A stretch of 5,232 nt of DNA, taken from the NCBI GenBank assembly GCA_023415915.1, contig JAEZIZ010000113.1, forward strand, positions 1-5,232, given 5' to 3'. A program made the translations under genes and the position numbers. This document shows positions 1 through 4,608 of this stretch, in pieces. Position 1 is the first letter of the stretch. Each line of letters starts with the position of its first letter. The DNA comes from Bacillota bacterium. Its GTDB lineage: Bacteria; Bacillota; Clostridia; Christensenellales; SZUA-584. The notes under the pieces are model-generated. The model searched no databases and was not told the origin of the DNA. It saw only the letters and a program-made list of their open reading frames with translations.

Positions 1-600
1 ATGGACTTAAGCAATATACAGCCCGTTCTGTCGCATGACGCCGGAATTATTGCTTCGACGGCGTTTGACCAGTTAATGTTCCCGTTCGCTGAAACGGTGC
101 TTTTTCTTGGCGTCGCCGGCGCAGTAAAAAAGGCCGACGGCGTGCGCGGCATGTATATACTTGGCACAGTATTTGGCGCGCTGTTGCTGCTAACGGTCTT
201 AGTACGCAACATAGCGCTGATCGGCGTCCCGATGTCGAAGGCGGAATATTTTCCGTCGTACAGCGCGATAAGGATAATAAGCATAGGCGAAGTATTTACG
301 CGCGTGGAGGGCCTGATATCCACCAACTTCATACTGACGGCGCTCACGAAGGCCGCGCTCTGCCTGCTCGTCGCAGCAAAGGGGGCTTCGTCTCTGTTCG
401 GCGTCAAAGACTACAAAAAGCTTGTAATGCCGGTAGCACTGTTTTCTCTGGCGATCTCGGCCATAGTCTATAAAGACGTAATGGAGATGTTCGAGTTCTT
501 TAAAATCTACACGTATTACGGCCTGCCTTTTGAGGTGGTAATACCTCTGATAGTATGGATAAAGGCGGAGATCAGGTCTCGCAAATCAAAGAGCGCGTAA
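1..600 (+). CDS. Spore germination permease, GerAB/GerKB type, C-terminal part (5' end outside window)
   Basis: This is the last 199 residues of an endospore germination permease of the APC superfamily, the inner-membrane subunit of Ger nutrient receptors that sense amino acids or sugars. What is seen: hydrophobic segments near residues 26-42, 50-75, 104-134, 141-157 and 178-193, a FPFAETVLFL helix start, the stretch FPSYSAIRIISIGEVFTRVE, and a basic tail ending RSRKSKSA. The SYxAxRIIxIGxxxxRxE pattern and the order of helices match my memory of GerAB/GerKB proteins, which are about 360 residues, so roughly the first 160 residues lie upstream. The ATG at position 1 is therefore most likely an internal Met rather than the start. 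No gerAA- or gerAC-like partner is visible downstream; they would have to be upstream. The substrate cannot be told. Ile is mostly ATA here. Confidence 0.85.
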   Translation: MDLSNIQPVLSHDAGIIASTAFDQLMFPFAETVLFLGVAGAVKKADGVRGMYILGTVFGALLLLTVLVRNIALIGVPMSKAEYFPSYSAIRIISIGEVFTRVEGLISTNFILTALTKAALCLLVAAKGASSLFGVKDYKKLVMPVALFSLAISAIVYKDVMEMFEFFKIYTYYGLPFEVVIPLIVWIKAEIRSRKSKSA

Positions 601-741
601 TGCGCTTATTTACCCGTCTTTGCCATAGCGGAGCCGGGTTTCCGCCGTGTTCGCTGAAAGGGTATGCCCGCCGCCGGCTCGACACGTGAGGGTACGTATA
701 CTTTCTGAGCACAAGGAGGCTGCGGCCTGTCGCCTGACATA

Positions 742-769
742 TTGAATAAACAAACCTCATAATGATAAT
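742..769 (+). promoter_or_regulatory. Possible sigma-A promoter for the YdcZ-like gene
   Basis: TTGAAT (742-747, 4 of 6 to consensus) and GATAAT (764-769, 5 of 6) are separated by 16 bp. The predicted start of transcription is near 776, about 24 nt before the start codon. The left arm of the 749-760/786-797 inverted repeat lies inside the spacer. If this promoter is the one used, the repeat would act at the DNA level (operator-like) rather than as an RNA hairpin. The match is moderate and not unique. Confidence 0.3.
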
Positions 770-797
770 AAACGCTTCCATCGCAATGAGGTTTGTT
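749..797 (+). promoter_or_regulatory. 12-bp perfect inverted repeat containing the Shine-Dalgarno of the YdcZ-like gene
   Basis: AACAAACCTCAT (749-760) is exactly complementary to ATGAGGTTTGTT (786-797), with a 25-nt loop. The right arm contains TGAGG (787-791), the ribosome binding site for the ATG at 800, and the stem ends 2 nt before that ATG. In an RNA that starts upstream of 749 the stem would hide the ribosome binding site. Seen directly: the arms and their position. Inferred: translational control, or alternatively an operator. There is no T-run after it, so it is not an intrinsic terminator. Confidence 0.6.
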
Positions 798-799
798 GA

Positions 800-1225
800 A
801 TGGATACTGTCGCGATAGTATTTGCGCTGGTCGCGGGCTTTTGCACCGCGCTGGAACAGACGATAAACGCCCGGCTCGGCAGGGAGATAACGCCGGAGCT
901 CGCAACGCTTCACAACCTTTTGGTAGGCGCGCTGTTCATGCTGTTTATTAACGTACTGCGCGGCAATCTTACAAACTATTCAAAAATAACGAAATTAAGC
1001 CCTCTTCTTATGATAGGCGGCATATTCGGCGCGCTTATCATCTATCTTTCTTCAAGGTCCATACCCATGATAGGCGTAACGGCGACGTTGACGCTGATAA
1101 TAGCGGGTCAGCTTGCGTGCGGCATAGTAACCGACGTGTTTTTCAGCGGCATAACGTTCAGCGCGGCAAAGTGGATAGGCATAGCGCTTGTAACGGCGGG
1201 GGTATATCTTATTATGAGGCGGTGA
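800..1225 (+). CDS. DMT-superfamily membrane protein, YdcZ/DUF606 family
   Basis: A complete 141-residue integral membrane protein of the YdcZ (DUF606) family, small members of the drug/metabolite transporter superfamily with an inner-membrane location and mostly unknown substrates. What is seen: a starting helix IVFALVAGFCTALEQTINARLG (residues 5-26), further hydrophobic helices near 39-54, 69-87, 91-113 and 121-139, and an ending VTAGVYLIMRR. The ExTxNAxLG stretch near the N-terminus and the closing GIxLVxxGVYLI pattern are typical of this family, whose usual length is about 140-150 residues, so the protein looks full length. The start at 800 is supported by TGAGG at 787-791 with 8-nt spacing. 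It lies 199 nt after the germination permease and probably has its own transcript. Half-size DMT proteins usually pair as dimers; no second copy is in view. Of its Ile codons, 14 of 18 are ATA. Confidence 0.85.
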   Translation: MDTVAIVFALVAGFCTALEQTINARLGREITPELATLHNLLVGALFMLFINVLRGNLTNYSKITKLSPLLMIGGIFGALIIYLSSRSIPMIGVTATLTLIIAGQLACGIVTDVFFSGITFSAAKWIGIALVTAGVYLIMRR

Positions 1226-1310
1226 CGCGTCATCCTCTTTATAAGCGACGCTGTTTGGCGTGAAGTGACGTATGAAGTGTTTCGATAATCGGAATGCACA
1301 CCCCATATCA

Positions 1311-1406
1311 AAGCGGGACTCGCGGTTTTACGCACAAGCCCCGCTTCTGGTTATGACCGGGCGGGTACCGGTCACAGTGGCATTATCGCCTGCCTCCGCG
1401 GGCAGG
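1311..1406. repeat. Three consecutive G/C-rich hairpins
   Basis: AAGCGGG (1311-1317) pairs with CCCGCTT (1340-1346), with an inner GCG/CGC pairing at 1322-1324 and 1331-1333. TGACCGG (1354-1360) pairs with CCGGTCA (1368-1374) around a 7-nt loop. CCTGCC (1389-1394) pairs with GGCAGG (1401-1406) around a 6-nt loop. All three are perfect in the outer arms and nearly abut each other. They lie after the stop of the YdcZ-like gene (1225) and could protect or end its message, but they lack the T-run of an intrinsic terminator. Confidence 0.55.
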
Positions 1407-1412
1407 GGTTGA

Positions 1413-1553
1413 GGGGCCCCAAAACTTATGATTCCGTTATTATACTTTCGGCGTACCGACGCATTGATATCTGCGGCGTGCCGCATCAATCAAACGCTCC
1501 CCTGCATTGGAATGATTGCTTTAAAACAGGTTTTATAGAAAGCTTGGGGCCCC
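1413..1553. repeat. 141-bp segment bounded by GGGGCCCC palindromes (MITE-like, unproven)
   Basis: GGGGCCCCAAAACTT begins at 1413, and the complement of the right end reads GGGGCCCCAAGCTTT, so the first ten bases of the ends form a perfect inverted repeat with looser similarity after that. The right copy is itself a 12-bp palindrome, TTGGGGCCCCAA (1544-1555). Inside there is a bulged hairpin (ATTGAT...GCGGC-GT-GCCGC-ATCAAT, within 1464-1491) and TAAAA/TTTTA (1522-1535). Because GGGGCCCC is self-complementary, the ends can be read as direct or inverted repeats. No target-site duplication is clear and no transposase is present, so the mobile-element reading is only a possibility. Confidence 0.3.
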
Positions 1554-1570
1554 AAATATTATACTTTTTT

Positions 1571-1705
1571 CTAGGGCGCGGTGAACGATATCACGTTGCC
1601 CGGCTTAATTACCTAATGCCCTTCGTAAAGCGCGGATATAGAGAACCAGCACGTCGCGCCGGGAGCATACCCGTTAAGGCCCGTTATGTTGCCGGAATAG
1701 CTTAT
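1571..1705 (-). pseudogene. Decayed, out-of-frame end of a fourth FN3-like repeat of the anti-sigma factor
   Basis: Reading the minus strand from 1705, shifted one base from the anti-sigma frame, gives ISYSGNITGLNGYAPG, then ATCWFSISALYEGH, a TAG stop at 1613-1615, then VIKPGNVISFTAP and a second TAG at 1571-1573. This follows the same pattern as the ends of the two preceding repeats in the intact gene (SPGQTCYFSITVLYKDG then KKAGNAISLAMP; KGGAEYYFSVTYLFKDG then AIAGNAVKLKVP). The first half of such a repeat (SVSGxI...ISLSW...YYITDR) is missing, and the remnant directly abuts the Pro/Ala-rich tail of the intact protein. I infer an internal deletion plus a frameshift and one in-frame stop. The resemblance is read by eye, but covers about 40 residues, including the order of landmarks. 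Confidence 0.7.
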
Positions 1706-3498
1706 CCTGCGGGCGCGGGCGCTGCGGGCATTGCAAGCGATATCGCGTTGCCCGCCTTTTTTACGCCGTCCTTGTAAAGCACCGTTATCGAGAAATAGCA
1801 CGTCTGGCCCGGAGAGAACGAGCCTAGCTTGCTCACGTTGAAGCTCTTTGAAGTACATTCGCGGTCGGTTATGTAGTAAAGGTAACCGTCGCCCGGATAG
1901 CTGGGACTGGGGTTGGAGAACGAGGCCACCACCTTGTACCCTTCAAACCTGTCGTCGCCTATGCGCTCCCAGCTAAGCGATATAGTGCTGTCCGTTATGC
2001 TGCCGCTCACCGACGACGCCGCGTACTCTCCCGCGGGCTGCGTGGGCGCGCTTGCAGGATTCTCCGTAGGCGCGGGCTCTGTCGTCTTGTGGGGAACCTT
2101 GAGCTTTACGGCGTTGCCCGCTATCGCGCTGCCGTCCTTAAACAGGTACGTCACGCTGAAGTAGTATTCCGCGCCGCCCTTGAGGCCGTAGCTGCCCGCC
2201 GAAATCGAGAGGCTCGTTTTGTCCCTGTCGGTTATATACTTTATGTAGCCGTCGTCGGGATATTTGGGGTTAGGGTTCATCTTTGACGCGACTATCTTAT
2301 AGCCCTGGAAATTATCCGCCGTCTCGGCAGTCCATGAAAGCACTATCCTATCGCCCGACGTCTTGCCGCTTACCGTATGCGCGGGCGTATCGTCTGCCGC
2401 TTTTGCGGGGCCGGGCGGCTGCGTATTTACGGTATCGGGCTCTTTGGAGGCTTTTGGCTTCTCTTCCTCCGCGGGCATTGTCGCGGACACTATGTTGCTG
2501 CACTTCACTATATCGCCGTAATGCGCGTATATCGCGAAATACTTCGTCTCACCCGGCTTAAGAGAGGTTACCTTATACGCCGTATCGGGCTCCCCGTACG
2601 CGTAAAATTCTATTTTCTTTATCTCGCCGGCTTTCATGGACTTCACCTCTTGCTCGGTATCGCCCATCGCTATGCCGTATACCACCTTGCTGGCGTATCC
2701 CATCTTTTCAAAATCGAGTTTCTCCCACGAAAGCTTCACGCCGTCTTTGGCGGCTTGCTTCGAAAGGAAGGGGGCGCAGTATTTGGGCTCGTTTACGTTC
2801 TGCACCTGCTGCTGCACTTCGTCCACCTTCTCGCCGCCCTTAACTTCCACGCCGTCCGCCATCTGAGCGAGCTTTAGCAGCCCCGGCGAAACTTTAAGCT
2901 CGTTTGCGGCCTCGAAGTCCTCAAGGCTGCCCGATACTATGAGCAGCTCTATCATGTCGCCGAAGTCCGCTTCGAGGCGCGACTGCAGGCTGGAAAGCGT
3001 GCCGCTTACCCTCGCGCCGTCAGCAGTGAAGCAGCCTATCAGCACATACCGCTCTCCCCCGTCGAAGTAGCCTAAGTCCTTTACCGCCGCTACTATCTCG
3101 TGAATGGCGTCGGCAATGGGCTTGCCTACGCAGTCTAGCTTTTTAACCACCGCGTCCGCGTCGCCGTTCTGTCCGGCAACGCCCGTCACTATGTCGTCGC
3201 CGTCCACCTGCACGCGCACGCTGGGATTAACGTCCACCGTATAATACGCGACGAGCTCCGGCTGCTGCGTCACTACTTTGGGGAACAGCGACGCGCCTAT
3301 GAGCACTCCCAACAGCAGCACCGCCGCCGCTGGCACGGCTATCATTGCGCCCTTTTTAACTTTTTTTAGCGCCTCGCGCTTTGCGCGCATCCTTGCCTGC
3401 TCTTCCTCGCAGCGCTTTTTAGAGCGCGTAATCACGTCTTCGTCGGGCGTTATTTCTTTAAGCGCTATATCCTCAAGGTATTTATCTATGTCAAACAT
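1702..3498 (-). CDS. Membrane anti-sigma factor with RsgI-like domain and three FN3-like repeats
   Basis: A 598-residue single-pass protein that should hold the co-encoded ECF sigma factor at the membrane and release it on an outside signal. Seen in order: a charged, helical cytoplasmic part (1-50) unlike the usual RsgI N-terminal domain; one transmembrane helix (51-72, within AMIAVPAAAVLLLGVLIGAS); an RsgI-like outer domain (about 80-215) with VDVNPS at 88-93 and a closing VSPGLLKLA; then FN3-like repeats at about 237-342, 373-470 and 493-591, joined by Pro/Ala/Thr-rich linkers. In RsgI proteins the Asn-Pro bond of this motif is a known self-cleavage site; here it would be N91-P92. The start is the ATG at 3498, 8 nt after GGAGAG (3512-3507), overlapping the sigma stop by 8 nt; the in-frame GTG at 3507 overlaps the ribosome site itself. 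Repeats 2 and 3 are close copies sharing YYxSxTxLxKDG and ITDR landmarks. What it senses is unknown. Confidence 0.8.
   Translation of the reverse strand: MFDIDKYLEDIALKEITPDEDVITRSKKRCEEEQARMRAKREALKKVKKGAMIAVPAAAVLLLGVLIGASLFPKVVTQQPELVAYYTVDVNPSVRVQVDGDDIVTGVAGQNGDADAVVKKLDCVGKPIADAIHEIVAAVKDLGYFDGGERYVLIGCFTADGARVSGTLSSLQSRLEADFGDMIELLIVSGSLEDFEAANELKVSPGLLKLAQMADGVEVKGGEKVDEVQQQVQNVNEPKYCAPFLSKQAAKDGVKLSWEKLDFEKMGYASKVVYGIAMGDTEQEVKSMKAGEIKKIEFYAYGEPDTAYKVTSLKPGETKYFAIYAHYGDIVKCSNIVSATMPAEEEKPKASKEPDTVNTQPPGPAKAADDTPAHTVSGKTSGDRIVLSWTAETADNFQGYKIVASKMNPNPKYPDDGYIKYITDRDKTSLSISAGSYGLKGGAEYYFSVTYLFKDGSAIAGNAVKLKVPHKTTEPAPTENPASAPTQPAGEYAASSVSGSITDSTISLSWERIGDDRFEGYKVVASFSNPSPSYPGDGYLYYITDRECTSKSFNVSKLGSFSPGQTCYFSITVLYKDGVKKAGNAISLAMPAAPAPAG
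1726..2382 (-). repeat. Two tandem FN3-like coding repeats within the anti-sigma gene
   Basis: Residues 373-470 (2089-2382) and 493-591 (1726-2022) line up along their whole length: VSGxxxxxxIxLSW, FxGYKxVASxxNPxPxYPxDGYxxYITDR, YFSxTxLxKDG, AGNAxxLxxP. The DNA copies are about 360 bp apart, consistent with internal duplication. A more distant first repeat is at 2473-2790. Such copies can recombine, which would explain the broken fourth copy at 1571-1705. Confidence 0.7.
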
Positions 3499-4054
3499 AA
3501 AGTTCACTCTCCAATTCAGCTTTCAGCCGTTTCTTGGCGGCCGAGATGCGCGACTTTACGGTGCCTTCGGGCACGTTAATGGCTATCGCTATCTGCGAAT
3601 ACTTCATGTGCTCGTAGTAGTACAGCACGACGGGCACTTTGAGCCGTTCGGGCAGCTTGTGTATGTTGGCTATAAGCAGCGCCTGTATGTGTTTGCGCTC
3701 GTACTGCTCCTCCGTCGTTTCTCCGCTCGCCGCGCGCGTCATTATAAAATCCTTTGCGCTCGTAGACCCGAACTCCTCCGCAACATGCTTCCTGCGCCGA
3801 GCCGCCTGCCTGCGGTTGTCGCGGAACTGGTTGAGCGCTATCTTGTAAAGCCACAGCCTGAAGTTGTCGTTCCTGTATTTAGGCGCGTTCTTTACGGCCT
3901 TTACCCACGTCTGCTGGAACAGGTCGTCGGCGTCGTGGCGGCTCCATGTGAGCCGGTAGCAGAAATTATAGAGCTCGTTCTTGTAAGCTTCAACGAGTGT
4001 GCTCATCGCCTCTGCGTCTCCTTCTATAAAAAGTTCATATACATTCTCCAACAC
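3491..4054 (-). CDS. ECF-type RNA polymerase sigma factor
   Basis: A 187-residue extracytoplasmic-function sigma factor, which directs RNA polymerase to a small set of promoters and is normally held by the anti-sigma factor encoded next to it. Seen: sigma region 2 at about residues 17-83 (LVEAYKNELYNFCYRLT, then DADDLFQQTWVKAVKN and the WLYKIALNQFRDNRR helix), a linker rich in charged residues, and region 4 at about 126-178 (LPERLKVPVVLYYYEHMKYS, then the helix-turn-helix IAIAINVPEGTVKSRISAAKKRL). Length and domain order are typical for the family. The start chosen is GTG at 4054, 7 nt after AGGAG (4066-4062). An upstream ATG at 4090 has no ribosome site and would lie inside the putative -35/-10 spacer region. 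TTG at 4051 is the next alternative. The stop overlaps the start of the anti-sigma gene, implying translational coupling. Confidence 0.92.
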   Translation of the reverse strand: MLENVYELFIEGDAEAMSTLVEAYKNELYNFCYRLTWSRHDADDLFQQTWVKAVKNAPKYRNDNFRLWLYKIALNQFRDNRRQAARRRKHVAEEFGSTSAKDFIMTRAASGETTEEQYERKHIQALLIANIHKLPERLKVPVVLYYYEHMKYSQIAIAINVPEGTVKSRISAAKKRLKAELESELYV

Positions 4055-4074
4055 GCTGCTTCTCCTTTCCAACC

Positions 4075-4102
4075 TTATAACGGCGCACATGCAAAAAAGT
4101 TC
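4075..4102 (-). promoter_or_regulatory. Putative ECF-type autoregulatory promoter of the sigma/anti-sigma operon
   Basis: On the minus strand ATGAACTTTTTT carries a GAAC -35 core (4102-4099), followed after 16 bp by CGTTATAA (4082-4075). GAAC plus a T-run and a CGT-type -10 at 16 bp is the usual form of ECF sigma promoters in Firmicutes. It lies about 20 nt upstream of the GTG start, so the leader would be very short and would contain the AAAGGAGA ribosome site (4068-4061). Self-control of the operon is inferred from position. Confidence 0.5.
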
Positions 4103-4300
4103 ATATTATTACACAAATTTTTTATATTTGGTTTATTATCACCTATTATTATGTCATTTCGTGAAACACAAAGTATGCGGATATCAGAAAGAATGGACTT
4201 AATATATATAACCCCGCTTATTATACACAAACAGAAGCTGTAAAAACACCTTAAATTTATCGCTGAAAGACGACATATGATGGGTTTTGCGATTGGAGGC

Positions 4301-4319
4301 GGGCGTTCAAAGGACGCCC
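4301..4319. repeat. Short intergenic palindrome GGGCGT...ACGCCC
   Basis: GGGCGT (4301-4306) pairs with ACGCCC (4314-4319) around a 7-nt loop, flanked by GGC on the left and CTAC on the right. Read on the minus strand it begins GTAGGGGCG and ends CGCCCGCC, a form I recall from repeated intergenic elements in gut Clostridia. Only one copy is in this window, so repeat status rests on memory. Confidence 0.4.
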
Positions 4320-4348
4320 CTACCCTGCGGCTTTGCCGGCTTTGCAGC

Positions 4349-4380
4349 AAAAAAAGAACGCTTTGGGGCGTTCCTTTTTT
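4349..4380. terminator. Bidirectional intrinsic terminator
   Basis: GAACGC (4356-4361) pairs with GCGTTC (4368-4373) around TTTGGG, with a run of seven A before and six T after, so it works in both directions. The A/T runs extend the stem beyond one mismatch. No gene ends close to it on either strand. It may end read-through transcripts or a short RNA from the minus strand (see findings). Confidence 0.85.
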
Positions 4381-4413
4381 CAACGGCGCATACGCAGGTT
4401 GGGGGTAGCAACC

Positions 4414-4430
4414 GCCCGTGGACTACGGGC
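4414..4430. repeat. Short intergenic palindrome GCCCGT...ACGGGC
   Basis: GCCCGT (4414-4419) pairs with ACGGGC (4425-4430) around GGACT. It is set in a G/C-rich island (4400-4440) between two A/T-rich stretches and resembles a repeated intergenic element in style, but a second copy is not present here. Confidence 0.4.
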
Positions 4431-4538
4431 CAGGGGCGCAGCACCGCTGTGAACTTGTTGTACTTATATTATCGGTATGCTAACGGAAAACTTAACAACA
4501 AATTCGTTACTTTTTGCATAAATTCAAAAAACGCGACC

Positions 4539-4571
4539 AAAAAAGACTGTGTTTTGTACACAGCCCTTTTT
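4539..4571 (-). terminator. Intrinsic terminator of the 52-residue gene
   Basis: On the minus strand GGCTGTGT, loop ACAAA, ACACAGTC gives an 8-bp stem with one G-U pair, followed by six T. It lies about 40 nt after the stop codon of the small gene at 4609. A five-A run before the stem makes it partly active in the other direction too, though with an A-C mismatch there. Its fit to the small gene supports that gene being a real transcription unit. Confidence 0.85.
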
Positions 4572-4608
4572 GGAAGGTAAACCGGTTCGGGGTTTTAATC
4601 ATACTGAA

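Larger units (their letters stand above)
1226..1570. other. Gene-free stretch with hairpins and GGGGCCCC palindromes
   Basis: No coding region here is convincing; the open frame from 1409 to 1777 has no ribosome binding site, low-quality protein sequence and runs antisense into the anti-sigma gene. The stretch holds three hairpins in a row (1311-1346, 1354-1374, 1389-1406), then a 141-bp segment bounded by GGGGCCCC. It separates two convergent transcription units, the YdcZ-like gene and the sigma/anti-sigma operon, but none of the hairpins is followed by a T-run on either strand. Termination here, if it occurs, is not of the simple intrinsic kind. Confidence 0.6.
4103..4608. other. Gene-free stretch with palindromes and two terminators
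   Basis: I see no gene in this 500-base stretch. From 4103 to 4290 it is A/T-rich, with a TATAAT match on the minus strand (4225-4220) but no good -35, so an extra housekeeping promoter for the sigma operon is only a possibility. From 4296 on it becomes G/C-rich and structured: a palindrome at 4301-4319, a perfect 9-bp tandem repeat CGGCTTTGC (4328-4345), a terminator at 4349-4380, a palindrome at 4414-4430, a 7-bp inverted pair TTGTTGT/ACAACAA (4455-4461, 4495-4501), and a terminator at 4539-4571. Confidence 0.6.

Noticed and set aside
1..3. ATG at the first base as the true start of the germination permease
   Set aside because: The protein that follows matches only the second half of GerAB/GerKB proteins, and nothing upstream can be seen, so it is more likely an internal Met at the window edge.
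679..702. TCGACA (679-684) and TATACT (697-702) as a promoter for the YdcZ-like gene
   Set aside because: The spacer is only 12 bp, too short for a sigma-A promoter.
572..913. Two overlapping minus-strand open frames of about 100 residues between the two left-hand genes
   Set aside because: They run antisense into the YdcZ-like gene, lack ribosome sites and have arbitrary Arg/Pro-rich composition.
1409..1777. 122-residue plus-strand open frame
   Set aside because: Crosses the palindromic segment, the repeat remnant and the antisense of the anti-sigma end; no ribosome site and no recognisable protein.
2377..2877. 166-residue plus-strand open frame
   Set aside because: Antisense shadow of the FN3-like part of the anti-sigma gene, with no ribosome site and arginine/leucine-rich filler sequence.
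3499..3507. GTG at 3507 as the anti-sigma start
   Set aside because: It overlaps the GGAGAG ribosome site itself; the ATG at 3498 has proper 8-nt spacing.
4055..4090. ATG at 4090 as the sigma factor start
   Set aside because: No Shine-Dalgarno, the extra 12 residues fall outside the family pattern, and the codon lies within the putative promoter spacer; GTG at 4054 has AGGAG at 7-nt spacing.
3278..4243. 321-residue plus-strand open frame
   Set aside because: It is antisense to the sigma factor and the start of the anti-sigma factor, both with clear domains and ribosome sites; its own protein sequence shows no family pattern.
4328..4345. Perfect 9-bp tandem repeat CGGCTTTGC as a functional element
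   Set aside because: Two copies only, next to a palindrome island; more simply explained by local slippage. Kept as a note in the intergenic entry.
4075..4383. 102-residue minus-strand open frame
   Set aside because: It begins inside the terminator at 4349-4380, runs through A/T-rich promoter DNA and has no family pattern.
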